NCBI GenBank assembly: GCA_027487865.1 | Contig: JAIYCT010000007.1 | Location: forward strand, 62,001-126,000 | Reading direction: 5' to 3' | Source: Microbacteriaceae bacterium | GTDB taxonomy: Bacteria > Actinomycetota > Actinomycetes > Actinomycetales > Microbacteriaceae | DNA length: 64,000 nucleotides | Shown here: positions 36,973 to 47,891 of the stretch, one piece after another | Numbering within the stretch: the stretch's first letter is position 1 | Layout: every line of letters begins with the position of its first letter | Notes under the pieces: model-generated | What the model was told of the DNA's origin: nothing | The model's database searches: none | Seen by the model: the letters and a program-made list of their open reading frames with translations, nothing else | Program-made: the position numbers and the translations under genes

Positions 36973-38133
36973 TTAGACCCCTACCTTTTCTAGCTCCAGC
37001 TCGATTGCACCAATCAAGCGCTGTTCGATTTCGTCAATCTCAATCTTTTGAATGATCTCGGACAAAAAGCCTCGGACTACCAACTTCTTGGCCTCGGTCT
37101 CATTCAAGCCTCTGGCCTGTAAGTAGAACAACTGCTCGTCATCGAAACGACCCGACGCACTGGCGTGACCAGCACCTTCGATCTTTCCGGTTTCAATCTC
37201 AAGGTTTGGAACCGAGTCTGCTCTTGCACCAGCGGTTAGCAACAAATTGCGATTTAGCTCGTAGCTGTCGGTGCCTACTGCGGTCTCGCGAATTAGCACA
37301 TCGCCAACCCAAACGGTGTGAGCGCCAACGCCCTGCAGTGCGCCCTTGTAGGCCACGTTTGACTTACAGTTCTCCGCAATGTGGTCAACGTATGGGCGGT
37401 GCTCAAAGTAGTTTCCGCTCTCGGCTAGGTAAACGCCGTACATGTTGATCTCAGCGCCCGGGCTAGAAAGCTCAACCGCTGGGGTCACGCGCACTAGGTC
37501 GCCACCAAGGGATACAACAGTGTGTCGAAGATTTGAGTTGCGACCAAGCTTTGCAAACTGGGTTGAAACGTGGGTGGAGCCCTTATCCCAATCCTGAATG
37601 GTGACAAAGTTTAAGGTCGACTCATCGCCAAGCACAATTTCAACGTTCTCACCCAATACTCCAAGACCGGCGTGGTCTAGCACGATTGTGGTTTTGGCGT
37701 GGGTTCCGACGTTGATCAATACGTGAGCTGCGGTTGCGGCGTCGCTATTTGGCTTGATTACCACAAAGCTCGGCTGGGACTGCTCAAGTTCTTTTGGAAC
37801 ATCAATTACCAAAGTCTTAGAAGCGTTGGTCCAGGCAATTGCTGCAATTCGGTCCTCTGGAAGTCCTGCTGAGCCAACCTTGGCCTTGGTGGTCTCAACC
37901 CAGCTGGCAGTTACACCCTCAGCAAGCTTGATCTCAACCGAGTCCTCGGAAATCTCGCCAATGACGCTCTGGGTTAGGCCCTTTAGCTTGTCAATTGGTA
38001 GGTAGCGCCAGATCTCCTGCAGCTTTGAAACCTCTGCAAAGTCTTCAATTGAAGTAGAGCGCGGGCGTTCGTTTCTGGTCTGAATTGGAACGCCAGCACC
38101 GTGTGAATGTTCCTGAATACCGTGCTGTGCCAT
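36973..38133 (-). CDS. sufD: Fe-S cluster assembly protein SufD
   Basis: SufBD fold C-terminal SASGRFDDEQLFYLQARGLNETEAKKLVVRGF. Confidence 0.95.
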   Translation of the reverse strand: MAQHGIQEHSHGAGVPIQTRNERPRSTSIEDFAEVSKLQEIWRYLPIDKLKGLTQSVIGEISEDSVEIKLAEGVTASWVETTKAKVGSAGLPEDRIAAIAWTNASKTLVIDVPKELEQSQPSFVVIKPNSDAATAAHVLINVGTHAKTTIVLDHAGLGVLGENVEIVLGDESTLNFVTIQDWDKGSTHVSTQFAKLGRNSNLRHTVVSLGGDLVRVTPAVELSSPGAEINMYGVYLAESGNYFEHRPYVDHIAENCKSNVAYKGALQGVGAHTVWVGDVLIRETAVGTDSYELNRNLLLTAGARADSVPNLEIETGKIEGAGHASASGRFDDEQLFYLQARGLNETEAKKLVVRGFLSEIIQKIEIDEIEQRLIGAIELELEKVGV

Positions 38134-39551
38134 TAACCAACAGCCCCTTCCATCTGCATTTCGATGAGCTTGTTGAGTTCCAGCGCGTACTCCATTGGAA
38201 GCTCCTTGGCGATTGGCTCGATAAAGCCTCGAACGATCATCGCCATTGCCTCATCTTCTGCCATGCCGCGGGACTGCAGGTAGAAAAGCTGCTCTGCGGA
38301 GATAGCGGTAACGGTGGCTTCGTGACCCATCGAGACGTCATCCTCGCGGATGTCATTGGCCGGATAGGTGTCGGAGCGCGAAATGGTGTCTACCAACAGT
38401 GCATCACAGCGAACCGTGTTAGCCGAGTGGTGAGCACCTGGGTTCACGCGGATCTCACCACGGTAAGAGGTGCGACCACCACCACGGGCAATCGACTTAG
38501 AGACGATTGAGCTGGTCGTGTAAGGAGCTAGGTGAATCATCTTGGCACCGGCATCCTGGTGCTGACCTTCGCCAGCAAATGCAACCGACAGCGTTTCACC
38601 GCGAGCACGCTCACCGGCAAGAATCACCGATGGGTACTTCATGGTTACCTTCGAGCCGATGTTGCCATCGATCCACTCCATGGTTGCGCCCTCGTGCGCA
38701 ATCGCACGCTTGGTAACCAGGTTGTAAACGTTGTTCGACCAGTTCTGAATGGTCGTGTAGCGAACGCGAGCGTTCTTCTTCACGATGATTTCCACTACCG
38801 CAGAGTGCAGTGAGTCGGACTGGTAAATCGGTGCGGTGCAACCCTCGATGTAGTGCACGTAGGAATCTTCATCAGCAATGATCAAGGTTCTTTCGAACTG
38901 ACCCATGTTTTCGGTGTTGATTCGGAAGTAGGCCTGAAGTGGGATCTCAACTTTTACGCCCTTAGGAACGTAAACGAAGGAACCACCGGACCAAACTGCA
39001 GTGTTCAGGGCAGCAAACTTGTTGTCACCGGTTGGGATAACGGTTCCGAAGTACTCCTGGAAGATCTCAGGGTGCTGCTTCAAGGCCGTGTCGGTATCTA
39101 GGAAGATTACTCCCTGTGCCTCTAGGTCTTCGCGAATCTGGTGGTAAACCACCTCAGACTCGTACTGAGCCGCAACACCGGCCACCAAGCGCTGACGCTC
39201 AGCCTCTGGAATACCAAGGCGTTCGTAGGTCTGTCGGATGTCCTCTGGAAGGTCTTCCCAGGTCTGCGCCTGCTTCTCGGTCGAGCGAACAAAGTACTTG
39301 ATGTTGTCAAAATCGATTCCGCTGAGGTCAGAACCCCAGGTTGGCATTGGCTTCTGCAGGAAATACTGGTAGCCCTTCAGGCGACGCTCCAGCATCCAGT
39401 CCGGCTCACTCTTTTTACCGGAGATGTCCATCACTACGTCTTCGTTGATACCGCGTCGAGCTGATTCGCCAGCTTTATCGCTGTCTGACCAACCAAACTC
39501 GTAGTTTCCCAGCTCATCAAGCTCTGGGCGGTCGATGATTTTCTCGGACAT
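38133..39551 (-). CDS. sufB: Fe-S cluster assembly protein SufB
   Basis: YVPKGVKVEIPLQAYFRINTENMGQFERTLIIAD; ATG 39551 preceded by AGGAGG. Confidence 0.97.
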   Translation of the reverse strand: MSEKIIDRPELDELGNYEFGWSDSDKAGESARRGINEDVVMDISGKKSEPDWMLERRLKGYQYFLQKPMPTWGSDLSGIDFDNIKYFVRSTEKQAQTWEDLPEDIRQTYERLGIPEAERQRLVAGVAAQYESEVVYHQIREDLEAQGVIFLDTDTALKQHPEIFQEYFGTVIPTGDNKFAALNTAVWSGGSFVYVPKGVKVEIPLQAYFRINTENMGQFERTLIIADEDSYVHYIEGCTAPIYQSDSLHSAVVEIIVKKNARVRYTTIQNWSNNVYNLVTKRAIAHEGATMEWIDGNIGSKVTMKYPSVILAGERARGETLSVAFAGEGQHQDAGAKMIHLAPYTTSSIVSKSIARGGGRTSYRGEIRVNPGAHHSANTVRCDALLVDTISRSDTYPANDIREDDVSMGHEATVTAISAEQLFYLQSRGMAEDEAMAMIVRGFIEPIAKELPMEYALELNKLIEMQMEGAVG

Positions 39552-39575
39552 GTTCCTCCTGGTTTCAACAAGTTC

Positions 39576-39601
39576 AACCCACCTAGGCAATTGGTATTCC
39601 C
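39576..39601 (-). promoter_or_regulatory. SigR/SigH-like promoter of suf operon
   Basis: Minus strand GGGAAT-N17-GTT, then 24 nt leader containing AGGAGG to sufB ATG. Confidence 0.5.
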
Positions 39602-39671
39602 GTATCAGAAGTTGATGGGAGAATTGTCTTGGCGTTTTCAAAGAGTATCATTCGCTCTTGATTTGAAGCGC

Positions 39672-39685
39672 TTAGGTAAACCTAA
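39672..39685. promoter_or_regulatory. DtxR/IdeR-like palindrome between sufB and ctaA
   Basis: TTAGGT-AA-ACCTAA perfect 6-2-6 inverted repeat, resembles part of DtxR box TTAGGTTAGSCTWACCTAA. Confidence 0.35.
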
Positions 39686-39691
39686 CTCGGA

Positions 39692-40783
39692 GTGATGTTG
39701 CAGCTGCTGAAAAACCTTTGGTTCGACACTTTGGTGAGCCCGGCACGAGTTCGCCTCTATGTCTGGCTTTCGCTTGTGACCCAGGTGCTGATTGTTGTCA
39801 CCGGAGGCGCTGTTCGCCTCACTGCCTCTGGCCTTGGTTGCCCGACCTGGCCTAAGTGCACCGAGGACTCGCTCGTCACCACTGCGGAAATGGGTTTTCA
39901 CGGAATTATCGAGTTTGGTAATCGCCTTTTGACCTTTGTGCTTTTGGTGATTGCACTTCTGACCTACGCCACCCTGCTGCGAATGCACGCCGCCAAGGAC
40001 AGGCTGCTACTGCCAACCTTTATCTTCTTTGCCGCAGTTGTTGGACTTGCCGCTGGAATTCTGTTGCAGGCATTGATGGCCCTGAATATCTTCACTGTAG
40101 CTCTGATTGCCTTGTCGGCAGCGGTAATGCTCTTCACTGCGTTCAACATTATTGTCACTGCTCGAGCTGTAGAGCTCGGTGGCCTAGTAGCACCGGCCTT
40201 CCTACTCGGACTAGGAATCATCGCCCAGGCGGTTGTTGGCGGAATTACGGTTCTAACCGGCTTGAACTCCTGGATTGTTGGGATTCACTTTGTGATCTCT
40301 ATCGGCCTTATTGCTATCGCAGCGATTTTGGTCTGGCGAGCCCGTCCTAAGCCAATCGGTGAGATTGCACCGCTGAATAAGTTTCTCGCTTGGCCAACTG
40401 CTGTTGTGAGCCTGATCACCATTTTGTTTGGCGTGGTGGTCACCGGTGCTGGGCCTCACGCCGGAGACATTGATACGCCAAGAAATGGCTTAGATCTCGA
40501 GATCTGGCAGCACTATCACTCCTGGCCTGGCTATCTGATGCTCGGACTGATCACCATGCAGTTTTTCAGCCAGTGGCTGGTTAGTCGGAAGCTGTGGGCC
40601 GACCTCGCAACTCGAATCCTGCTGCTGACTTTGGTTTTCTCCATACTTCAGGCGGTCGTGGGAATTTTGCAGGCCCGCATGGGGGTTCCAGCTCTTCTAG
40701 TTGGACTACACATGTTTGGAGCTGCAAGCCTGAGTGCACTGGTCACCTTCCAGTTGCTGTCAGCTCGCAAAATAAATAGATGA
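39692..40783 (+). CDS. ctaA: Heme A synthase (COX15/CtaA)
   Basis: VTGGAVRLTASGLGCPTWPKC, GPHAGD, multiple TM. Confidence 0.93.
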   Translation: MMLQLLKNLWFDTLVSPARVRLYVWLSLVTQVLIVVTGGAVRLTASGLGCPTWPKCTEDSLVTTAEMGFHGIIEFGNRLLTFVLLVIALLTYATLLRMHAAKDRLLLPTFIFFAAVVGLAAGILLQALMALNIFTVALIALSAAVMLFTAFNIIVTARAVELGGLVAPAFLLGLGIIAQAVVGGITVLTGLNSWIVGIHFVISIGLIAIAAILVWRARPKPIGEIAPLNKFLAWPTAVVSLITILFGVVVTGAGPHAGDIDTPRNGLDLEIWQHYHSWPGYLMLGLITMQFFSQWLVSRKLWADLATRILLLTLVFSILQAVVGILQARMGVPALLVGLHMFGAASLSALVTFQLLSARKINR

Positions 40784-42132
40784 CCGTAATCTTTTGGTTT
40801 CGCAGGGACCTTAGAGTCCAAGACAACGAAGCGTTGCTTGCTGCAGTAAAGCGCGCGAGTAGCGATAACACCAAGCTGGCCGCCGCCTATGTCTTTGGCA
40901 GCGGTTTTGACGAGCTCTCCCCTATCCGCCGTAACTCCCTAATCACCTCGGTCTCATCACTCTCGCAGTCTCTGCCAAGGGGGTTACAACTAGTCAGCGG
41001 CGAGGCAGGCAAGAACCTTCTGGAGCTTTCGCGAGAGCTTCAAGCAAAAGTGGTTTATGCAACCCGAAGCTTTGACACTCACGGGATGTTGGAGCAATCC
41101 TCGGTTGCAGAACAGCTATACGCCCATGGCATCTCGCTGCAGTTGGTCGGGTCGAACTATGCCGTAGAGCCGGGAACTGTGAGAAAGGACGATCTCACTC
41201 CCCTGAAGGTCTATACGCCGTTTTATAAGCGCTGGTTAGGGCACCTAGGGCAGCGTCCCTTCCAGCTGGATACCAGCGTTGTTGATTGGGTACCGGGAAG
41301 TGGTGAGCTACCGACACTCTCCCCCGACTGCAAGATGCCGATAAAGGCTTCTGAGAGTTTCGCTTTAGAGACCTGGCAGAGGTTCAAAAAGCGTGCGGTG
41401 CATGATTACTCAGAGAATCGAAACCGAACCGATCTGTCGGGAACCTCTCACCTAAGCCATGCTCTTGCTCACGGCGAGATTCACCCTCGAACTCTGTTGG
41501 CAGAGTTGGGTGATTCTCCTGGTGAAGAGGTATTCCGCAAGGAGCTCGCCTGGCGAGAGTTCTATGCCGATGTGCTATTCCACAACCCACACACCTATGA
41601 CTCTTACTACGAACCCAAGTTTGAGAAGCTGCGCTACGACTCGGAGTTTGATAATCCAAAGCTAGAGGCGTGGAAAGAGGGCAAGACCGGGTACCCAATA
41701 GTTGATGCCGCCATGAGGCAGCTCTTGACCACCGGTTGGATGCACAATCGAGCCCGCATGATTGTTGCGAGCTTTCTGGTAAAGGACCTACACCTCGAAT
41801 GGCAGGTCGGCGCTCGCTGGTTTGAAAAGTGGCTAACCGATTTTGATCCGGCTTCAAACTCTCACGGTTGGCAGTGGACTGCTGGTTGCGGCACTGATGC
41901 CAGTCCCTACTACCGAGTATTCAACCCAACTCTGCAGGGTTATAAGTTCGATCCAAATGGCGATTACGTTCGCAAGTACATTCCCGAGCTGAGTCACATC
42001 TCAGGGCCTGAGGTGCATGAGCCTTGGAAGCTAATCGATGGGCTGCAAAATGGCTACCCCGCGCCAATCCTTGATCACTTTGTCGAGCGTGATGAATCGC
42101 TTGCTCGGCTTGAGGAAATTAAAGGGCGATAA
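40780..42132 (+). CDS. phr: Deoxyribodipyrimidine photolyase
   Basis: [54 protein letters not shown]. Confidence 0.96.
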   Translation: MTVIFWFRRDLRVQDNEALLAAVKRASSDNTKLAAAYVFGSGFDELSPIRRNSLITSVSSLSQSLPRGLQLVSGEAGKNLLELSRELQAKVVYATRSFDTHGMLEQSSVAEQLYAHGISLQLVGSNYAVEPGTVRKDDLTPLKVYTPFYKRWLGHLGQRPFQLDTSVVDWVPGSGELPTLSPDCKMPIKASESFALETWQRFKKRAVHDYSENRNRTDLSGTSHLSHALAHGEIHPRTLLAELGDSPGEEVFRKELAWREFYADVLFHNPHTYDSYYEPKFEKLRYDSEFDNPKLEAWKEGKTGYPIVDAAMRQLLTTGWMHNRARMIVASFLVKDLHLEWQVGARWFEKWLTDFDPASNSHGWQWTAGCGTDASPYYRVFNPTLQGYKFDPNGDYVRKYIPELSHISGPEVHEPWKLIDGLQNGYPAPILDHFVERDESLARLEEIKGR

Positions 42133-43036
42133 ACAAAAGCGGATCGATCGCAACCGCCAAGAACAAAAGCGTTAGGTGAGTGATCGAAAGGTGGAAAAGC
42201 TTCATCGGATTCTTAGGGATGCCGCGCTTAGCCTCGTTGTAAAGACGGTGTGACTCGAAGCTGAACCAAAGACCTGTAACAACTGCCACAGCCGTGTAAA
42301 TCCACCCCATTGGTGCAACTGGAATCAGTAAAAGGGTGGACGCGAAGTAGGCCCAGGCGTAGAGGATGATTTGTCTTCCGACAACCTCGTTTTTCGCCAC
42401 CACCGGAAGCATCGGGACACCCGCATCGCGGTAGTCCTCCAAGTACTTCATCGACAGCGGCCAGTAGTGCGGCGGAGTCCAGAGGAAGACAATCAGGAAC
42501 AATACCCAGGCTGCGGCAGAAACCTCATTGGTGACAGCGGCCCAGCCGATTAGTGCCGGCATGGCACCTGCTGCCCCACCCCAGACGATGTTTTGCGGAG
42601 TGCGACGCTTGAGGCCAAGGGTGTAGACAAAGACGTAGAACAAAATCGCAGCCAGCGACAAGACCGCGCTGAGCCAGTTGATTAAGAAACCAAACCATAG
42701 GACGCTCAGCACACCAATTAACCAGGCAAAGACCAGGGCTTCGCGCTGAGTGAGCTCACCGGTAACCAATGGGCGGTTCTTGGTTCTGCCCATCAGCTTG
42801 TCGATGTCGGCATCGATGTAGCAGTTAAAGGCGTTAGCACTGCCGGCGGAAAGTGCACCACCGAATAAAGTCGCGAGAATTAGCCAGATCGACGGCATGC
42901 CCTTTTCGGCAAGAATCATCGCTGGAACGGTGGCAATTAGAAGTAGTTCAATAACCCGAGGCTTTGTGAGGGCAAAGTACGCCTTCAGCTTGGCTAGAAA
43001 GCGCGATTTAGCAGGGCTTTTAGTGTCGGGAGTCAT
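42119..43036 (-). CDS. ctaB: Protoheme IX farnesyltransferase
   Basis: [39 protein letters not shown]. Confidence 0.95.
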   Translation of the reverse strand: MTPDTKSPAKSRFLAKLKAYFALTKPRVIELLLIATVPAMILAEKGMPSIWLILATLFGGALSAGSANAFNCYIDADIDKLMGRTKNRPLVTGELTQREALVFAWLIGVLSVLWFGFLINWLSAVLSLAAILFYVFVYTLGLKRRTPQNIVWGGAAGAMPALIGWAAVTNEVSAAAWVLFLIVFLWTPPHYWPLSMKYLEDYRDAGVPMLPVVAKNEVVGRQIILYAWAYFASTLLLIPVAPMGWIYTAVAVVTGLWFSFESHRLYNEAKRGIPKNPMKLFHLSITHLTLLFLAVAIDPLLFIAL

Positions 43037-43156
43037 TTCGAGAAATAGTCTAATCGGGGCGGGTCAAAACCCCAATTCGGTATAGAGTTGAGAAACTCGC
43101 GTAGGCACCGTCGCCACGGCAATCCCCTGAAAAATCTGAAGAATTGGGCTCATTAA

Positions 43157-45214
43157 ATGTTCGAATGGAACGAGATTGACGACCTGGCGGTAAAAACCGC
43201 CAAAGTTTTGGCTGCGGACGCAGTGGAGAAGGTTGGCAATGGCCACCCAGGTACTGCTATTTCACTTGCCCCAGCGGCATACCTTTTGTTTCAGAAGGTC
43301 ATGCGCCACGACCCAAAGGATGACCGCTGGATCGGTCGAGACCGCTTTATCCTTTCTGCCGGCCACTCCTCTCTAACTATCTACAACCAGCTTTACCTGG
43401 GCGGATTTGGCCTAGAGCTGGATGACATCAAGTCACTAAGAACCTGGGGCTCTAAGACTCCTGGTCACCCAGAGTTTGGTCACACCGCCGGAGTCGAAAT
43501 CACCACCGGCCCATTGGGACAGGGACTTGCCTCGGCAACCGGCTTTGCAATGTCCGCGCGTTTTGAGCGCGAGCTTCTAGACCCAAATGCCAAGGCTGGC
43601 GAGTCGGTATTTGATCACTTCATCTATGTCATCGCAGGCGATGGCGATGTGCAAGAGGGCGTTTCCGCTGAGTCGGCATCTATTGCCGGTCACCTTGGGC
43701 TGGGAAACCTAGTTGTGATCTATGACGCAAACCAGATCTCAATCGAGGATGACACCGACATCTCGTTCACCGAGGATGTTGCTGCTCGCTACCGTGCCTA
43801 CGGCTGGCAAACCCTTGAGGTTGACTGGCGCAAGAACGGCAACTACCACGAGGATGTTGCAGCTTTGTACCAGGCGATTCAGGATGCGAAAGCCAATACT
43901 GATCAGCCAACTTTGATCACACTGCGCACCATCATCGGCTGGCCTTCCCCGAGCAAGCAGAACACCGGCAAGATTCACGGTTCCAAACTCGGAGGCGAGG
44001 AACTTGCCGGCTTGAAGCAGGCACTGGGATTTGATCCAGCTAAGAACTTTGAGGTTTCAGACGAAGTTATCTCGCACACCCGTGCTTTGTTCACCCGCTC
44101 AGCGGTTGTCAGAAGCGAATGGGAGCAGAAGTTCTCCAGCTGGAAAACCCAACACCCCGAGAACGCAGCGCTACTAGAGCGGCTAGTTTCCGGTGAATTG
44201 CCTGGCGGCCTCGAGGCAGCTCTACCAGTGTTTGAAGCTGGCACCGAGATTGCAACTCGAGCTGCAAGCGGCAAGGTAATCAACGCTATTGCAGCTGTTA
44301 TGCCTGAGCTCTGGGGTGGTTCTGCAGACTTGGCAGAGTCCAACAACACCACCATCGAGGGCGGTGGCTCATTTGTCCCTGCTAAGTGGCAGGTTGCGCA
44401 CTGGACTCCTACCAAGGCAGGTCGCATTTTGCACTTTGGTGTTCGCGAGCACGCCATGGGGGCAATCCTGAACGGAATCACACTTTCTGGTCACACCAGG
44501 GTCTTTGGCGGCACCTTTTTGGTGTTCTCCGACTACATGCGCCCGGCGGTTCGATTGGCAGCACTCATGGGTGTGCCAGCAACCTACGTTTGGACTCACG
44601 ACTCTGTCGCCTTGGGTGAAGATGGCCCAACCCACCAGCCGATTGAGCACCTAACCGCGCTGCGCGCAATCCCAAACCTTGCTGTCGTTCGTCCGGCTGA
44701 CGCCAACGAAACCTCATACGCATGGTTGGAGATTCTGAAGCGCAAGAACGCCCCTGCCGGAATCATCCTTACTCGTCAGAACCTCCCTGTCTTCCAGCGC
44801 GATGCGAGCTCCGGTGCCGAGCAGGTGGCTAAGGGTGCCTACATCCTGCAAGAAGCCTCTAACGGCAAGCCAGATGTGATTCTGATTGCAACCGGCAGTG
44901 AGGTGCAGTTTGCCGTGGCGGCTCGCACCGAGCTAGAGAGTCAGGGCATCTCCACTCGAGTTGTCTCAGCACCTTGTTTGGAATGGTTCGAAGAACAGTC
45001 GAGCGAGTACCGCGAGAGCGTGCTACCAAGCTCGGTAAAGGCTCGCGTCTCAATCGAGGCTGGATTGACCATGGGCTGGAGAAAGTACGTCGGCGACCAG
45101 GGTGCAAGCATCGGCATCGACCACTACGGAGCATCTGCGGACTACGCGACTCTCTACCGCGAATTTGGAATTACCACCGAGGCAGTAGTTGCTGCTGCGA
45201 AGAACGCCCGCTAG
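43157..45214 (+). CDS. tkt: Transketolase
   Basis: [48 protein letters not shown]. Confidence 0.97.
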   Translation: MFEWNEIDDLAVKTAKVLAADAVEKVGNGHPGTAISLAPAAYLLFQKVMRHDPKDDRWIGRDRFILSAGHSSLTIYNQLYLGGFGLELDDIKSLRTWGSKTPGHPEFGHTAGVEITTGPLGQGLASATGFAMSARFERELLDPNAKAGESVFDHFIYVIAGDGDVQEGVSAESASIAGHLGLGNLVVIYDANQISIEDDTDISFTEDVAARYRAYGWQTLEVDWRKNGNYHEDVAALYQAIQDAKANTDQPTLITLRTIIGWPSPSKQNTGKIHGSKLGGEELAGLKQALGFDPAKNFEVSDEVISHTRALFTRSAVVRSEWEQKFSSWKTQHPENAALLERLVSGELPGGLEAALPVFEAGTEIATRAASGKVINAIAAVMPELWGGSADLAESNNTTIEGGGSFVPAKWQVAHWTPTKAGRILHFGVREHAMGAILNGITLSGHTRVFGGTFLVFSDYMRPAVRLAALMGVPATYVWTHDSVALGEDGPTHQPIEHLTALRAIPNLAVVRPADANETSYAWLEILKRKNAPAGIILTRQNLPVFQRDASSGAEQVAKGAYILQEASNGKPDVILIATGSEVQFAVAARTELESQGISTRVVSAPCLEWFEEQSSEYRESVLPSSVKARVSIEAGLTMGWRKYVGDQGASIGIDHYGASADYATLYREFGITTEAVVAAAKNAR

Positions 45215-45222
45215 GAGCCAAG

Positions 45223-46317
45223 ATGACCAACCCACTTGCAAATGCAACCGCCAACGGAGTCTCAATCTGGCTGGATGACCTCTCTCGCCAGCGAATCGAA
45301 TCTGGAAACCTCAAGCACCTAATCGATAACTACAGCGTCCGGGGTGTAACAACTAACCCGAGCATTTTTGCCGCTGCCCTAAAGGATCCTTTCTACTCGA
45401 AGGCTCTGGCCGAGGAAGCAGCACTTGGTCACAATGCCCTGCAGGCAATTGTGAACATCACTTCAACAGACGTGGCAGCAGCTTGCGATATCTTCCGTGG
45501 CATCTACGACAGCTCAAATGGCGTTGACGGCAGAGTCTCAATCGAGGTTGAGCCGGGTCTGGCTTTTGACACCGAGGGAACCATTGCTCAGGCACTTGAT
45601 CTTTACAAGCTGGTGAATCGCGAGAACGTGATGATCAAGATTCCTGCGACCAAAGCCGGATTACCTGCCATCACAGCTGTTACTGCGGCCGGAATTAGCG
45701 TCAATGTCACCTTGATCTTCTCGGTGGAGCGCTACCACGAGGTTATGGACGCTTACTTCGAGGGGCTTCGCCAAGCTCAAAACAACGGCAAGGACCTAAG
45801 CAAGATTCACTCGGTGGCATCATTCTTCGTCTCACGTGTTGACACCGAGGTTGACAAGCGCTTAGTGGCCCTTGGAAAGCCTGAACTCAAGAGCAAGGCC
45901 GCTTTGGCTAATGCTCGCCTTGCTTACGCGGCCTTCCTAGAGCGCACCGCAAGCGATGAGTGGAAGGCATTGGAAGCTAACGGAGCTCGCTACCAGCGTC
46001 CACTGATGGCATCCACCGGAGTCAAAGACCCAGCGCTTCCAGACACTCTGTATGTCACAGAGCTGATCGCCAAGAACCTGGTCAACACCATGCCGGAAAA
46101 GACCATGATGGCGACCTTCGACCACGGTGTTATTCCGCAGGATTCCATCACTTCCCTAATCCCTGCAGCACATGAGTTCATGGCTGAATTGGCGACCGCG
46201 GGAGTTGACATTGTTGATGTCACCAACTTGTTGGAAGAAGAGGGCGTTGAGAAGTTCATCGTCTCTTGGAACGAGCTCGTTGAGTCAGTTGCGCAGGCCT
46301 TGGAGGCCGCTAAGTGA
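45223..46317 (+). CDS. tal: Transaldolase
   Basis: [43 protein letters not shown] at 45223. Confidence 0.95.
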   Translation: MTNPLANATANGVSIWLDDLSRQRIESGNLKHLIDNYSVRGVTTNPSIFAAALKDPFYSKALAEEAALGHNALQAIVNITSTDVAAACDIFRGIYDSSNGVDGRVSIEVEPGLAFDTEGTIAQALDLYKLVNRENVMIKIPATKAGLPAITAVTAAGISVNVTLIFSVERYHEVMDAYFEGLRQAQNNGKDLSKIHSVASFFVSRVDTEVDKRLVALGKPELKSKAALANARLAYAAFLERTASDEWKALEANGARYQRPLMASTGVKDPALPDTLYVTELIAKNLVNTMPEKTMMATFDHGVIPQDSITSLIPAAHEFMAELATAGVDIVDVTNLLEEEGVEKFIVSWNELVESVAQALEAAK

Positions 46318-47891
46318 AGCTAACCCTCTCTGCCGGTAATCAAGCTGCTCTTGGGGTAGAGGTCCAAAAACTCATTTCCGCATCGGTCGCATCGCGTATT
46401 GCTTCGAAAGACAACTCGCTCTGGGGTGCAGCTGCTCAGCCGGAGGCTTCGATTCGTTTGGGCTGGATTACAAGTGCCCGTGACTCGCAGGAATTGCTCC
46501 CAGAGATTTTTGCCCTGCGCGATGAGTTTGCGGCCAAGGGTGTAAACCGCTTTGTGCTTTGCGGCATGGGCGGATCTTCACTAGCCCCCGAGGTAATCAC
46601 CAAGAACGCGAACGTTGATCTTGTGGTGCTGGATGCAACAGCTCCTGATCAGGTCGCTTCGGCATTGATTCACCTTGAAAGAACTGCAGTAGTGGTTTCT
46701 TCAAAGTCTGGATCTACCGTCGAGACCGACTCGCAGAAGCGTGCATTTGAGTCCGCATTCAAAGCAGCCGGAATCGACCCTACCGAGCGCATTGTGATTG
46801 TTACCGATCCGGGTTCTCCGCTAGATGTGGCAAGTCGCACGGCTGGTTACCGGGTATTCAACGCTGACCCCAATGTCGGCGGTCGCTACAGTGCGCTGAC
46901 GGCTTTTGGTCTTGTGCCTTCTGGGCTCGCGGGAGTAGACGTCACGGAGCTATTGAGCTCAGCAGTTTCAGCAGCGGCCCTGCTGGGTTCTGATTCGAGT
47001 GAAAACCCTGGGCTATGGCTTGGAGCGATGCTTGGACGCTCAGCGAATGGTTCTGGTCTCAAGGACAAGTTCCTGATCGAGTGTGATGGGCTAAACGGCT
47101 TTGGTGACTGGGTAGAACAGTTGGTCGCAGAATCATCCGGCAAGGAAGATAGGGGCATCCTTCCGGTTGTCGTTACTGCCAACGCCCCTGAGATTTCAAG
47201 CTTGCCGGCTGACACTCTGCTGATTCGCTTTGGAACTGAAGTTTCTGGCAACACCGATGCAGTCTTTAGTGGCAGCCTTGGCGAGCTTTTCTTGCTTTGG
47301 GAGTATGCCACCGTAATCGCCGGTTACCTGCAGGGAATCAATCCTTTTGACCAGCCAAATGTCGAAAGCGCAAAGATTGCGGCCAGGGCACTGCTTGACT
47401 CCCCCGCATCTTCTGCCTCAGTCGACTTTGTTGACGGCGGCATCGCTGTCAAGAGCTACGGCTTTGAGCTTTCGGGATCCACTTTGGATTCTGCGGTTGA
47501 GCAGCTTTTGAGTCTTGTAAATGATTCAAGCTACATCTCGGTGCACGCCTATTTGAACCGCATGGCATACCCGCAGCTCGAAACCCTCAGGGATGTTCTT
47601 GCCAAGCGATCTGGTCGTCCAGTTACATTTGGTTGGGGCCCTAGGTTTTTGCACTCCACCGGTCAGTATCACAAGGGTGGTCCAAAGCAAGGCGTATTCC
47701 TGCAGCTAACTTCTGACTTCGCAAGCGATCTAGCTATCGAAGGTCGCCCATTTAGCTTCGGAAGCCTGATTCAGGCCCAGGCTGCTGGAGATGCAAACGT
47801 CCTGAAAGACAACGGCTTACCGGTATTGACCCTTCGCGTTAGCAATCCGCTTGCCGATCTCGAGCGGCTAAAGAAGGTAATTGCTTCGTGA
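46314..47891 (+). CDS. pgi: Glucose-6-phosphate isomerase
   Basis: [27 protein letters not shown] start overlapping tal stop. Confidence 0.92.
   Translation: MKLTLSAGNQAALGVEVQKLISASVASRIASKDNSLWGAAAQPEASIRLGWITSARDSQELLPEIFALRDEFAAKGVNRFVLCGMGGSSLAPEVITKNANVDLVVLDATAPDQVASALIHLERTAVVVSSKSGSTVETDSQKRAFESAFKAAGIDPTERIVIVTDPGSPLDVASRTAGYRVFNADPNVGGRYSALTAFGLVPSGLAGVDVTELLSSAVSAAALLGSDSSENPGLWLGAMLGRSANGSGLKDKFLIECDGLNGFGDWVEQLVAESSGKEDRGILPVVVTANAPEISSLPADTLLIRFGTEVSGNTDAVFSGSLGELFLLWEYATVIAGYLQGINPFDQPNVESAKIAARALLDSPASSASVDFVDGGIAVKSYGFELSGSTLDSAVEQLLSLVNDSSYISVHAYLNRMAYPQLETLRDVLAKRSGRPVTFGWGPRFLHSTGQYHKGGPKQGVFLQLTSDFASDLAIEGRPFSFGSLIQAQAAGDANVLKDNGLPVLTLRVSNPLADLERLKKVIAS

Noticed and set aside
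44974-45222. N-terminal extension of the tal ORF (447-aa version)
   Set aside because: Overlaps the tkt C-terminus in another frame; ATG at 45223 gives a normal transaldolase N-terminus.
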